Assembly: GCA_026785945.1 (NCBI GenBank)
Contig: JAJAZD010000047.1
Span: 1 to 32,506, forward strand
Source: Pseudonocardia sp.
GTDB taxonomy: Bacteria; Actinomycetota; Actinomycetes; Mycobacteriales; Pseudonocardiaceae
Reading direction: 5' to 3'
DNA length: 32,506 nucleotides
In this document: positions 16,591 through 24,318 of the stretch, in pieces
How the letters are laid out: every line of letters starts with the position of its first letter
Numbering within the stretch: position 1 is the first letter of the stretch
Translations under genes and position numbers: made by a program
Notes under the pieces: model-generated
The model's database searches: none
Seen by the model: only the letters and a program-made list of their open reading frames with translations
What the model was told of the DNA's origin: nothing

Positions 16591-17757
16591 TCAGGCTCGG
16601 GCGGGGAGGAGTTCGGTCAGCGCGCGGTGGACGGAGTCGATGTCGAACGGGACCGACCCGGGTCCCTCCCCGTCGGGATCCCAGTCCTCGACGGGAGCGT
16701 CGCCCCGCCCGGTCACGCACATCGGGTACGCGCGGTGCGGGTCCCGGTCGACGATCTTCTCGACGGTGATCGTGTGGTCCCAGCAGTCGCCCAGGTCGTA
16801 GCGGTAGTCCAGCGACAACCCGGCCCGGGGTGCGACGGCGGCGAGGGTGACCCCGTTCTCGTCGGCGCAGCCATCGAGTTCGAAGAACGGATCGGAGTAG
16901 CAGCGCCGATCCGCGGTGAAGACGTGCAGGTGGTCGTCGTCCCAGTTCAGGACGGCCCGGATGACGAGGTGCAACGCTCCGAGGTCGGCGTCGGCGGGCA
17001 CCAGGACGCGACGCCACACGGGCGGGCGGAACCCACGCAGGCCGATCTTGAGCTGGTAGACGTGGTCCGGGCCGAACTCGGGGACGTGGTCGACGGGGCC
17101 GGCCGTGTCGGCAGTGGGATCGTCGTCGAGCCGCGACAGCGCCCACCGGCCCAGCGACGTCACGCTCGGAACCCCTCCGGACCGGTCGACCGCGCCGAAC
17201 TCGACGAGCACGTCGACGGCGGCCGCAACCGCCGTCTCGCCGTGCCGGAACGCCCGGTATGCCGCGTCCGCCCGACCGATCGGTTGGGCTCGGAACTCGA
17301 GGTGCACGGCGGACTGCAGGGCCTCCGGCGTCGGATCCCCGGGCAGGTGGCGCAGTACGAGTTCGCACAGGATCCGTGCCCCGACCCGCTCGTCGTCGTG
17401 CGACTCCTCGTTCAGCACCGCGCGCAGGGCGCGCAGCCACTGCTCGGCCGGGTCGGGGTGCTCATGGCCGGTCGCGGTGGCGCGGTTCGCGTCCAGGCGC
17501 AGCCAGCCCGCGGCGGTCGCCACCACCCACGGCCGGTGCAGTGCGTCGATGTCGGCGGCCGTCCGTACCCAGCTGGGGACCTCGATGCCGATGGCGTCAG
17601 CGGCCCGTGCGACGTCGGCGCGGCGCAGGACACCCTTCGCGGTCAGGTCCTTGCCGGCGCCGACCCACGTCGCCAACGCCCGGGACCTGGTCATGACGGC
17701 GCACTGCTGGGCTGCCGCCAGCACGGTGAACATGCCGGCACCGTAGTGGGTCACCAT
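16591..17757 (-). CDS. pRiA4b ORF-3-like protein
   Basis: About 388 residues. The C-terminal ~170 residues form a PRiA4_ORF3 domain: VYQLKIGLRGFRPPVWRRVLVPADADLGALHLVIRAVLNWDDDHLHVFTADRRCYSDP, then YDLGDCWDHTITVEKIV and YPMCVTGRGDAPVEDW. This is a widespread plasmid- and island-borne domain of unknown biochemical role. The N-terminal ~200 residues (ALATWVGAGKDLTAKGVLRRADVARAADAIGIEVPSW...LLVEFGAVDRS-like winged-helix pattern) resemble the extension seen in actinobacterial members. ATG 17757 is chosen; GTG 17772 is also possible. The gene is convergent with the helicase operon, with 28 bases between stops. Its presence is consistent with mobile or plasmid-derived DNA. Confidence 0.82.
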   Translation of the reverse strand: MVTHYGAGMFTVLAAAQQCAVMTRSRALATWVGAGKDLTAKGVLRRADVARAADAIGIEVPSWVRTAADIDALHRPWVVATAAGWLRLDANRATATGHEHPDPAEQWLRALRAVLNEESHDDERVGARILCELVLRHLPGDPTPEALQSAVHLEFRAQPIGRADAAYRAFRHGETAVAAAVDVLVEFGAVDRSGGVPSVTSLGRWALSRLDDDPTADTAGPVDHVPEFGPDHVYQLKIGLRGFRPPVWRRVLVPADADLGALHLVIRAVLNWDDDHLHVFTADRRCYSDPFFELDGCADENGVTLAAVAPRAGLSLDYRYDLGDCWDHTITVEKIVDRDPHRAYPMCVTGRGDAPVEDWDPDGEGPGSVPFDIDSVHRALTELLPARA

Positions 17758-18005
17758 CCCATCAGGGATCACGGGCCGGACCCGCCCGACGTGGCCTGGC
17801 GGACGGCGCTGCGGGCATACGCCGCCGGGGCGGCGATCGACGTGCCTGGGCGCGGGGCCGGAAGATGGTGTTCTGACAGTCCCCGCGCATCCGCAAGCAG
17901 TCCCGGCCCGGCGTGCGGATGCCGACCGCGCGGGCTGAGATCACCGAGATGCGGACGGGATTCCCGATCCGGGAAGCGGCGGCGTCCTCGGAGCGGTCCC
18001 CGCGG
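17758..18005. other. No supported gene
   Basis: One frame on the plus strand contains PPDVAWRTALRAYAAGAAIDVPGRGAG, which looks coding in composition, but it has no start, stop or recognisable family. It may be another scrap. No clear terminator for the toxin gene was found. Confidence 0.35.
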
Positions 18006-18329
18006 TCAGCAACCGACAGCGAAGCGATAGGAGCGGCACACCTCGTCGAGCCGAGCTGCGGGCAGTGCGGTGATGTACGAGCGCAGCCTGTCCCGTCGGA
18101 GGGTGAAGACGTTGTCGAAGTTCGCGGCACATCGGCGCGGCAGGCCGTCGGCCTCGCTCAGCTCGACCTCGGTCGGTATGCCCCGAACCCGGGTGGTGAC
18201 CGGTGCGACGATCACCGAGCTCAGCCGGTCGATGAATCGCTCCCTGGTCAGGACCAGGACGGGTCTGACCTTGTCGCCCGGCACATCCGCCCACCAGACG
18301 TCCCCGCGACGCGGAACCGGCGTGCTCAC
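18006..18329 (-). CDS. mazF: MazF/PemK-type toxin
   Basis: 107 residues, starting at GTG 18329 inside the stop of the antitoxin gene (GTGA overlap). The sequence PRRGDVWWADVPGDKVRPVLVLTRERFIDRLSSVIVAPVTTRVRGIPTEVELSEADGLPRRCAANFDNVFTLRRDRLRSYITALP has the MazF features: RGDVWWAD opening, RPVLVL strand, the APVTTR catalytic segment, and the AANFDNVFTL strand. MazF proteins are sequence-specific endoribonucleases that stop growth when the antitoxin is degraded. The cleavage site cannot be inferred. The upstream GTG 18341 of the ORF track would overlap the antitoxin further and is less likely. Confidence 0.88.
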   Translation of the reverse strand: MSTPVPRRGDVWWADVPGDKVRPVLVLTRERFIDRLSSVIVAPVTTRVRGIPTEVELSEADGLPRRCAANFDNVFTLRRDRLRSYITALPAARLDEVCRSYRFAVGC

Positions 18330-18559
18330 TCCGACTCCCACGGGACGTCGGCGAGGTCGACCGGGACCTCGCCCGGCAGGTCGGTCTCCCCGACGGCTGC
18401 TCGTTCGTGCGCGTCCAGCCAGCGTCGTTCGAGCTCGCGATCGACGAGCGCATCGAGCGCATCGTCGAGCAACTCGGACAGACTGGATCGCCCCGTCACC
18501 GCGCGGGCCCGCTCGACACGCTCCGGGGTGAGGGTCACCGACACCTTCTGTTTCGCCAC
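18326..18559 (-). CDS. Ribbon-helix-helix antitoxin of the MazF-type toxin
   Basis: 77 residues from GTG 18559. KQKVSVTLTPERVERARAVTGRSSLSELLDDALDALVDRELE is a ribbon-helix-helix DNA-binding N-terminus. The C-terminal tail (RRWLDAHERAAVGETDLPGEVPVDLADVPWESE) is acidic and probably wraps and blocks the toxin. Antitoxin-first order and a four-base overlap are standard for MazEF operons and allow coupled translation. It most likely autorepresses the operon. A start further upstream would run into the truncated thioredoxin frame. Confidence 0.85.
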   Translation of the reverse strand: MAKQKVSVTLTPERVERARAVTGRSSLSELLDDALDALVDRELERRWLDAHERAAVGETDLPGEVPVDLADVPWESE

Positions 18560-18771
18560 CAGGTGAGCGTACTCGTCATCGCCCCTGCAGTCCTTCCATC
18601 GGTACGCTCAGGAGTGCGAATCAGGCACGCGCCCAGGTGGCAGACGACGCGGTCTCCGGCGGCGGTCGAGACGGACCTCCAACAGTGCCTCGCACAGCAC
18701 ATTCGGAGCACCGTCACCAAGGTCGACATGCCGCCGACCGGCGCCAACGACCGGCGGCCGTGCGGCGCTAC

Positions 18772-18966
18772 CTGAGCGAGCTCGATCTGGGCCTCGGTGT
18801 CGACCTTGCCGAACACAACGTCGTGGTGCCTATCGGCGGCCTTCTCGAAGACCGGGGCGAACATGCGGCACGGCCCGCACCACGACGCCCAGAAGTCGAG
18901 GAGCACGATCCCGCCGTCGTCGACGGTGTCGCTGAGGTTCTCGGTGGTCGGTTCGATCGTCGCCAT
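18772..18966 (-). pseudogene. trxA: Thioredoxin, 3'-truncated
   Basis: From ATG 18966 (ribosome site GAGGTGG) the frame gives IEPTTENLSDTVDDGGIVLLDFWASWCGPCRMFAPVFEKAADRHHDVVFGKVDTEAQIELAQ, a clean thioredoxin N-terminal half with the active site WCGPC (29-33). After Gln65 the sequence no longer matches: the cis-Pro (IPTL) strand and C-terminal helix are missing, replaced by unrelated residues up to a stop at 18535 inside the antitoxin gene. The fold cannot be complete, so it is probably non-functional. A CsoR/CstR-type palindrome sits just upstream, so the gene once belonged to the sulfur regulon of this island. Confidence 0.75.
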
Positions 18967-18986
18967 GATTCCACCTCTGACGTTCG

Positions 18987-19003
18987 GATACCCCCCCGGT
19001 ATC
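18987..19003. promoter_or_regulatory. CsoR/CstR-type operator (thioredoxin remnant)
   Basis: GATACC-CCCCC-GGTATC is a perfect 6-base inverted repeat with a C-rich spacer, 20 bases upstream of the thioredoxin ATG. It has the G/C-tract-in-TAC..GTA form known for CsoR/CstR family operators and resembles four other sites in this window. Confidence 0.6.
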
Positions 19004-19049
19004 TGCCAACGCGTGTCCCGTCCGTGTCGTTCCCGCTCCGGTGCCCTGG

Positions 19050-19649
19050 TCAGCCGACGGGGCGGACCGCCCGGACTACGGTGTCCACGGCGAGCCGCTC
19101 GACGCCGTCGACCTCGACGGGCCGCCGATACTGCTCGGCGCGTTGCACGTCCAGTCCTGCCAACGGCCCGCTGACCTCATCGACCGTGTGCAGGACCGCG
19201 GGGTCCTGCGGGCCGCCCACCCCGTCCCTGAGGTTGGCGCGGTCGTGGCCGACGAGCAGCAGGGTGCCGCCCGGCGCCAGGGCTGCGGCGGCCCTGGTGA
19301 GCACGGGTGACAGGACGGAGAAGGGGAGTTGCAGGTAGGCCACGACCACCAGGTCGAACGATCCTGCCGGTCGGTACCCCGACACATCGGCGACGATCCA
19401 CTCGACCGTCGCCGCATTCTCCTGGGCGAGTCGCCGGCCCTTCTCGATGCCGACCGGAGAGAAGTCGACCGCGGTGACCTGCCATCCCCGGGTCGCCATC
19501 CAGACGGCGTTGCGCCCCTCGCCGGCCCCGAGGTCGAGGGCGCGGCCGGGCCGTAGCCGACCGACCTCGTCGGCCAGCAGGCGGTTGGGCTCGACCGACC
19601 AGACGAAGTCCTGGCCGGCGTACCGCTGGTCCCAATCGCTGGCGTTCAT
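19050..19649 (-). CDS. Class I SAM-dependent methyltransferase (TehB-like)
   Basis: 199 residues from ATG 19649. DWDQRYAGQDFVWSVEPNRLLADEV is the family's N-terminal substrate cap. ALDLGAGEGRNAVWMATRGWQVTAVDFS (motif I, ~38-66) binds S-adenosylmethionine. VEWIVADVSGYRPAGSFDLVVVAYLQL and LAPGGTLLLVGHDRANL are motifs II-III. The family covers small-molecule methyltransferases, including tellurite/chalcogen and thiol methyltransferases. Its position inside a sulfur island suggests a sulfide or thiol acceptor, but this is inference. The ORF-track start at 19778 would run through a region facing the MBL promoter, so 19649 is preferred. Confidence 0.8.
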   Translation of the reverse strand: MNASDWDQRYAGQDFVWSVEPNRLLADEVGRLRPGRALDLGAGEGRNAVWMATRGWQVTAVDFSPVGIEKGRRLAQENAATVEWIVADVSGYRPAGSFDLVVVAYLQLPFSVLSPVLTRAAAALAPGGTLLLVGHDRANLRDGVGGPQDPAVLHTVDEVSGPLAGLDVQRAEQYRRPVEVDGVERLAVDTVVRAVRPVG

Positions 19650-19805
19650 CGGAGTCCACCGTGCCCTTCGTCGGACCGGCGCGCAGACGGGTCGAGCGCT
19701 CGGTCGTGTGTCCGTCACTCTCTCGCGGCGCTGGTCCGCATCGAACCCTCGGCGCCGATGGAGGCCGGAAGGCCCCACGAGACGGGTCCTTCGGCACGCA
19801 GGAAC

Positions 19806-19824
19806 AAATACCCCCCGGGGGTTC
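19806..19824. promoter_or_regulatory. CsoR/CstR-type operator (MBL remnant)
   Basis: ATACCCCCCGGGGGTTC contains ACCCCC/GGGGGT arms and lies about 40 bases upstream of the ATG of the ETHE1-like gene, in the promoter position. It is the second of five similar sites. Confidence 0.55.
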
Positions 19825-19861
19825 AGTGGAGGTAACCGTCGGACGAGACGAGGAGGGCGCC

Positions 19862-20290
19862 ATGTCCTTCACGCAGTACTACCTGGACTGTCTGTCGCAG
19901 GCTTCGTACCTGGTCGGTGACGAGAGCACCGGCCAGGCCGTTCCACGCCGACTTCCTGGCCGGGCATCTCGAGCTCGCGCAGGCCACCGGAGCGTGGATC
20001 GGCCACGGGCAGCGGGCCGAAGCCGACCACCCGATCCGCGCGCTCGCCGACGAGGAGCGGGTCGTGCTCGGTGACGTGGTCCTGCAGATCCTGGAGACTC
20101 CCGGGCACACGCCGGAGTCGATCAGTGCCGCGGTGTTCGAGCACGCCGCAGACGAGGTGCCCTACGGCATCCTGACCGGGGACGCGCTGTTCATCGGCGA
20201 CGTGGGCCGCCCCGACCTGCTGGCCTCGATCGGCGTGACCGCCCACGAGCTGGGCCAGATGCTGTACGCGTCGATCCGGAAGCTGATGGC
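19862..20290 (+). pseudogene. ETHE1-like persulfide dioxygenase (MBL fold), deleted and truncated
   Basis: ATG 19862 follows GAGGAGG. The start MSFTQYYLDCLSQASYLVGDESTGQAV is intact, but the sequence then jumps, out of frame, into HADFLAGHLELAQATGAWIGHGQRAEADHPIRALADEERVVLGDVVLQILETPGHTPESISAAVFEHAADEVPYGILTGDALFIGDVGRPDLLASIGVTAHELGQMLYASIRKLMA. About 30 codons, including the first part of the THxHxD metal motif, are deleted. After SIRKLMA the 3' part (PAHGAGS metal His and any rhodanese domain) is missing and the sequence turns into an inverted transporter fragment. Family members oxidise glutathione or CoA persulfide to sulfite. The CstB-like protein encoded at 26067-27452 may supply the same activity. 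Confidence 0.8.
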
Positions 20291-20549
20291 GGCCCACCAC
20301 CATCCCAGGGCCGCGTTGAGGACGAGTCCGATGAGAACCGATCCGGCGAGGAGCGCATCGACCAGGGTGACCAGGCCCTCCGTGAGGAGCACCGGGTTGC
20401 CCAGTGCCGTCCCCGGTCCGGGTCTTGGCGGCGGCGAGCGCCAGCATCACCAGGAAGGTCGCCGCGGTCCAGCCGATACCCGCCGGGGACGGCGCGGGCC
20501 TGCTCCCGGTGGCGAGGACAACGGCGACCTGCACGACCAGGTAGATCAC
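20285..20549 (-). pseudogene. CDF-type cation transporter fragment
   Basis: On the minus strand one frame gives MIYLVVQVAVVLATGSRPAPSPAGIGWTAATFLVMLALAAAKTRTG. After a frameshift near 20405 another frame gives NPVLLTEGLVTLVDALLAGSVLIGLVLNAALGWWWA. This is the central part (membrane helices 3-5) of a cation diffusion facilitator-like transporter, where GNPVLLTE...TLVDA..A..VL.GL.LNA..GWWWADP is typical. It ends abruptly at the junction with the MBL pseudogene. Both ends are missing, so it is non-functional. Confidence 0.6.
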
Positions 20550-20645
20550 AAGCAGCGCTCATCGGGGGAGTGTCGCCCCCGGCGGCGCCCGGGGTCGGTC
20601 CTGCCGGTCACGCAGCGGGCAACTTCGCCGGAATCCCTGGTTGCC

Positions 20646-21119
20646 TCAGGTGAAGATGATCTGGCCGCCGGCGGCGAGGTCGTAGAACTCGCCCACGGTG
20701 ATGATGTCCTTGACCTGGTCGACGAAGTCGTCCTTGGACAGCTCGAACAGGTCGACCGAGGCCTTGCAGGCGTAGAGCCCGGCCCCGGTGTCGGCGATCA
20801 TCTCGACGAACTCCGGGATCGAGGGGATGTCGAGCTTCTCCATCCGGTGGCTCATGTACTGGGTCATCACGCTGGACACGCCCGGCAGGCCGCCGGCCCA
20901 CGTTGCGAGATGCAGGCCGGGGTTGCCGACGGTGGCGAGCTTGATGTGCTCGTGGCGCTGCCGATGGATCGCGTCGAGGCCGAAGAAGGTGAAGAACAAG
21001 TTGGCCTCCATGCCCTCGGCACGGGCTCCGTTGGCCATGATCAAACCTGGGTAGATGCCTTCCAAGGAACCCTTGGATATGACGATCGAGACCTTTTCGA
21101 TCTTGCCGGTGTCCGGCAT
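20646..21119 (-). CDS. DsrE/DsrF/DrsH-like sulfur carrier (DsrE2 type)
   Basis: 157 residues. KVSIVISKGSLEGIYPGLIMANGARAEGMEANLFFTFFGLDAI is the DsrE2 opening, and IADTGAGLYACKASVDLF holds the conserved sulfur-accepting cysteine (Cys118). Proteins of this family take sulfane sulfur as a cysteine persulfide and pass it to TusA- or DsrC-like partners. The gene is last in a minus-strand run after the TusE/DsrC-like gene (30 bases between) and the SQR-like flavoprotein, which fits a relay from sulfide oxidation to the carrier proteins. No lesions seen. Confidence 0.9.
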   Translation of the reverse strand: MPDTGKIEKVSIVISKGSLEGIYPGLIMANGARAEGMEANLFFTFFGLDAIHRQRHEHIKLATVGNPGLHLATWAGGLPGVSSVMTQYMSHRMEKLDIPSIPEFVEMIADTGAGLYACKASVDLFELSKDDFVDQVKDIITVGEFYDLAAGGQIIFT

Positions 21120-21149
21120 GGTGGCGTCCTCACGATTGTCGCGTCGGGG

Positions 21150-21467
21150 TCAGATGCAGCCGCGGGGCTTGGGGATCCCGGCGATCCTCGCGGCGAGCTT
21201 GGCCGGTCCCTTGGGGAAGAGCAGGTAGAGTTCCTTGATGCTCACGCCGGAGGTGCGACCCAGCGCGCGCACGGTCGGGCCGGTGCCCTTCCCGGCGAAC
21301 TCCTTGCGCATGTGCATGATGACCTGCCAGTGCCGGTCGGTCAGCACGTCGATGCCGGCGTCGCGGGCGATCTCCGGAGCCATGTCCTCCCGCCACTGGT
21401 CGGGGTCGAGGTAGAAGCCCTCCTCGGTGACGGTGACGGGTGTACCGGCGTAGACGGCAGTGGGCAT
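21150..21467 (-). CDS. TusE/DsrC/DsvC-family sulfur transfer protein
   Basis: 105 residues from ATG 21467, with GGAG nearby; the longer ORF-track start at 21569 overlaps the flavoprotein gene. EEGFYLDPDQWREDMAPEIARDAGI, DVLTDRHWQVIMHMRKEF and ALGRTSGVSIKELYLLFPKGPAKLAARIAGIPKPRGCI follow the TusE/DsrC fold, ending in the flexible arm with the penultimate cysteine (Cys104) that carries persulfide. The second DsrC cysteine, about ten residues upstream and needed for trisulfide chemistry with DsrAB, is absent here. A TusE-like single-cysteine relay is therefore more likely than dissimilatory sulfite reduction. Partner of the DsrE-like protein. Confidence 0.9.
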   Translation of the reverse strand: MPTAVYAGTPVTVTEEGFYLDPDQWREDMAPEIARDAGIDVLTDRHWQVIMHMRKEFAGKGTGPTVRALGRTSGVSIKELYLLFPKGPAKLAARIAGIPKPRGCI

Positions 21468-21498
21468 GGCAGGCTCCAGGTTCTGTGGCGCAGGTGTC

Positions 21499-22746
21499 TC
21501 AGCTGCGGGTGGGGACGGGCATGTGCTTGCCGGCCGTGGGCATGGCGGCGGTGAGCCCGGGGACGTCACGTCCGGGCAGCAGGCTGTGCCAGTAGAACCA
21601 GGCGAACATCAGCTTGCCGAGGTGGTTGAGCCGCGACGGCGAGAGAAGCGGCAGCCCGACCCCGGAGGGGTAGTGGCCCGGCAGCGGTTCGGTGTCGTAG
21701 TTGAAGTCGATCAGCATCGCCTTGCCGAAGCCGCTCTCGATGAAGCAGTTGGTGTGCCCGTCGAAGGAGGCGTCGAGCGCCTCTCCGGCCAGGAACCGCA
21801 CCACGTTGCGGGCGATGGTCTCGCCCTCGAAATGGGTGACCGACCCGGCCTTGGAGGTGGGGATCGCGGCGGCGTCGCCGATGACGAACACGTTCGGGGC
21901 GGCCGTCGACTGCAACGTGTGCTTGTCGGTGGGGACGAAGCCGAACTCGTCGCCCAGACCCGGTGAGCGGTCCACATAGGCGGCGCCACCGTGCAGCGGC
22001 ACCACGACGGCCAGGTCGAACGGGACCTCCCGGCCGTCGTAGCCGACCAGGCGGCCGCCGGTGCCGTCGACCTCGCCGGTGTTGAACTCGGTGACCAGCT
22101 CGACGTGCTTCTCGGCCAGCAGCCCCGAGAGCGTGCGGGCGGCGACGGGCTTGGTGAAGGCCGCATCCAAGGGGGTGACGTAGATCAGCTCCACCTGTTC
22201 GCGGATCCCACGTTCGGTGAAGTACCAGTCGGCCAGGAAACAGAACTCCAGAGGGGCGACCGGGCACTTGATCGGCATGTCCACGACGTTCACCACCAGC
22301 CGCCCACCGGTGAAGCGCGACAGCGCCCCTTCCAGGGCGGTCGCACCGTCGAGGTCGTAGAAGGTGTGCACGGTCTCCCGCGCGCCGGGCCCGGTCAGGC
22401 CCTCGGTCTCCTCCGGCAGCAGCCGAGCACCCGTGGCGACGACCAGCACGTCGTATGCCAGCGTCACGCCGTCCGACAGCAGCACCTGCTCCGCGCCGAG
22501 GTCCACGCGCTCGATGTCCGCCGTGCGGTAGGTGATGCCGTCGTGCAGCTGCGCGGGCCGGGACCGCACCAGATCCTGCGGCCGGGACAGCCCGAACGGC
22601 ACGAACAGCAATCCGGGCTGGTAGAGGTGGTCGTCGTCCTGGTCGACCACCGTGATCACGACCTCGTCACCGAGGTCGCGACGCAGCCGATTGGCCGCGA
22701 GGGTGCCGCCGGTGCCACCGCCGAGTACCACGATCCGGTTCGTCAC
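21499..22746 (-). CDS. Sulfide:quinone oxidoreductase-like flavoprotein
   Basis: 415 residues from GTG 22746 (VTNRIVVLGGGTGG; GxGxxG-type FAD motif at 8-14). YDVLVVATGARLLPEE is the second nucleotide-binding strand. MPIKCPVAPLEFCFLADWYF (Cys161, Cys169) and HTNCFIESGFGKAMLIDFNYD (Cys334) carry cysteines in SQR-like positions, and NVFVIGDAAAIPTSKAGSVTHFEGE is the FAD-binding end segment. The C-terminus has amphipathic helices (LNHLGKLMFAWFYWHSLLPG) suited to membrane attachment. SQR oxidises sulfide to sulfane sulfur and gives electrons to quinone. Adjacent TusE and DsrE genes suggest the sulfur is handed to them. The start at 22854 of the ORF track is unlikely. Confidence 0.82.
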   Translation of the reverse strand: MTNRIVVLGGGTGGTLAANRLRRDLGDEVVITVVDQDDDHLYQPGLLFVPFGLSRPQDLVRSRPAQLHDGITYRTADIERVDLGAEQVLLSDGVTLAYDVLVVATGARLLPEETEGLTGPGARETVHTFYDLDGATALEGALSRFTGGRLVVNVVDMPIKCPVAPLEFCFLADWYFTERGIREQVELIYVTPLDAAFTKPVAARTLSGLLAEKHVELVTEFNTGEVDGTGGRLVGYDGREVPFDLAVVVPLHGGAAYVDRSPGLGDEFGFVPTDKHTLQSTAAPNVFVIGDAAAIPTSKAGSVTHFEGETIARNVVRFLAGEALDASFDGHTNCFIESGFGKAMLIDFNYDTEPLPGHYPSGVGLPLLSPSRLNHLGKLMFAWFYWHSLLPGRDVPGLTAAMPTAGKHMPVPTRS

Positions 22747-22869
22747 GATCCCCAGTGTCGGGCCGACCCCGCGGCTCGCCGAGAGCCGAAAGTCCCGTTC
22801 CCGGACGCCGGAGGTCGGTACTTCTCCTGGCGACCTGGTTGCCCGGGTCGGCACCTGGTGCTCGCCGGT

Positions 22870-24318
22870 TCAGGTGACCACCACGGTGGCCATCATCCCG
22901 GCGTCCTCGTGGTCGAGGATGTGGCAGTGGTAGACGCTGCGCCCAGCGAACGTGGTGAACGGGATCCGCAGCCGCACCCAGCCGCGGGGCGGGATGAGCA
23001 CCACGTCCTGCGGCGTGCCGGTGGTGGCACGGCCGTCGCTGGCGGCGGTCACGGTGAAGGGCCACACGTGGATGTGGAACGGGTGGGCGAGCGGGCTGGT
23101 GTTCGTGACGGTCCATTCCTCCGTGCTGCCGAAGGCGACGATCTGGTCGTCGCGGGAAGGGTCGAAGGTGCGACCGTCGATCGACATGGCCATCCCGCCG
23201 CCCATGCCGCCCATGCCCATGTTGAAGTCCGTCTGCCGTGTCCGGGAGATCGCTGTGGTGGGGAGGGTCTCGGCAGGAAGGACGGCCGGTAGTGGCGTGG
23301 AGGCACGGAGCGGGCCTGAGGTGATCAGCGTGGCGAGGGTGGTGGGCCCGGTGTCGCCGGTGCTGCTGCCCATCATGGAGCCGCGGTCGTAGGGGTCGGC
23401 GAGGAGCGCGAACCGGCCGGTGCCGGTGGGCTGGACGACGACGTCGGCGCGGTTGCCCGGGGCGAGGACCAGCGTGTCGCGGCGGGTCGGCCGTGAGAGG
23501 AACGACCCGTCCTGGGCGATCTGGACGAGCTGCTGGCCCTCGAGGCGCAGCGCCAGGACCCGGGAGGTGCAGGCGTTGACGATCCGCCAGCGCTCCGCGG
23601 TTCCGGGTGCGGCGCTGAGGATGGGCTGGTGCTGGCCGTTGACCAGCAGCAGCCGCCCTTCGCGGCCCATGGCGCGGTCGGTGGAGTTGGCTGGGACGAC
23701 GGCTCCGGCGCCGTCGAGGGTGATATCGGTGACGAGCATCAGCCGGTCGGTGGTGACGGGCAGGTCGGGGCCGCGGTCGACGATCAGCCCGCCCACCAGT
23801 CCGCCGAAGAGCTGGTCGGCGACCATGCCGTGGTGGTGCGGGTGGTACCAGTGGGTGCCGGCCGGGTGGTCGGCGGGGATCCGGTAGAGGTAGTCGAACG
23901 ACGCCCCGGGTTCGATGCTCACGAAGGGGTTGTCGCTGTTGGCCTGCGGGGACACGTGCAGGCCGTGGGTGTGCAGGTTCGTCGGCTGCACGAGCCGGTT
24001 GGTCAGCAGCACGGCGAGCTCGTCGCCGGGGCGCACCCGCAGTGTCGGGCCGGGGGAGCCGCCGTTGAAGCCGAGTGCGGAGGTGTCCCGGCCGGCCAGG
24101 CGGACGCCCGCGGCCGCGGTCAGCTCGACGGCCAGCCGGCCGTCGCGACTGTCGAGCAGCGGCGGCTGGAGGAGTTCCGCGCCGGTGCCGCTGGGGTCGA
24201 AGGCGCCGGTGCTCGCGGTGGCGCTCGCGATCCACCCGGTGGCTCCGGCGACCACCACGGCCGTGCCGAGGCCGCCGAGGGCCAGCGCGCGGCGGCGGCT
24301 GATCGGTGCCGGTGTCAC
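22870..24318 (-). CDS. Multicopper oxidase (CueO-like), TAT-exported
   Basis: 482 residues from GTG 24318, overlapping the SHOCT gene stop by four bases. SRRRALALGGLGTAVVVAGATGW is a twin-arginine signal. Copper ligands: HTHGLH (116-121), HWYHPHHHG (156-164), HPFHIHVW (412-419) and HCHILDHEDAGMM (464-476), which includes the T1 Cys465 and an axial Met. A short Met-rich stretch (FNMGMGGMGGGMAMS) resembles the copper-binding insert of CueO. The type is a laccase/cuprous oxidase acting outside the membrane with O2. Its place in a sulfur operon is unusual: it could protect against copper made toxic by sulfide chemistry, or oxidise a sulfur compound. Neither is proven. Confidence 0.92.
   Translation of the reverse strand: MTPAPISRRRALALGGLGTAVVVAGATGWIASATASTGAFDPSGTGAELLQPPLLDSRDGRLAVELTAAAGVRLAGRDTSALGFNGGSPGPTLRVRPGDELAVLLTNRLVQPTNLHTHGLHVSPQANSDNPFVSIEPGASFDYLYRIPADHPAGTHWYHPHHHGMVADQLFGGLVGGLIVDRGPDLPVTTDRLMLVTDITLDGAGAVVPANSTDRAMGREGRLLLVNGQHQPILSAAPGTAERWRIVNACTSRVLALRLEGQQLVQIAQDGSFLSRPTRRDTLVLAPGNRADVVVQPTGTGRFALLADPYDRGSMMGSSTGDTGPTTLATLITSGPLRASTPLPAVLPAETLPTTAISRTRQTDFNMGMGGMGGGMAMSIDGRTFDPSRDDQIVAFGSTEEWTVTNTSPLAHPFHIHVWPFTVTAASDGRATTGTPQDVVLIPPRGWVRLRIPFTTFAGRSVYHCHILDHEDAGMMATVVVT

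Noticed and set aside
19917-21554. 545-residue plus-strand ORF
   Set aside because: Only its first ~125 residues are the MBL pseudogene; the rest is antisense to the transporter fragment, DsrE and TusE genes.
21991-23292. 433-residue plus-strand ORF
   Set aside because: Antisense shadow of the flavoprotein and multicopper oxidase genes.
22667-24235. 522-residue minus-strand ORF
   Set aside because: Same strand as the multicopper oxidase but in another frame; Arg/Pro/His-rich shadow.
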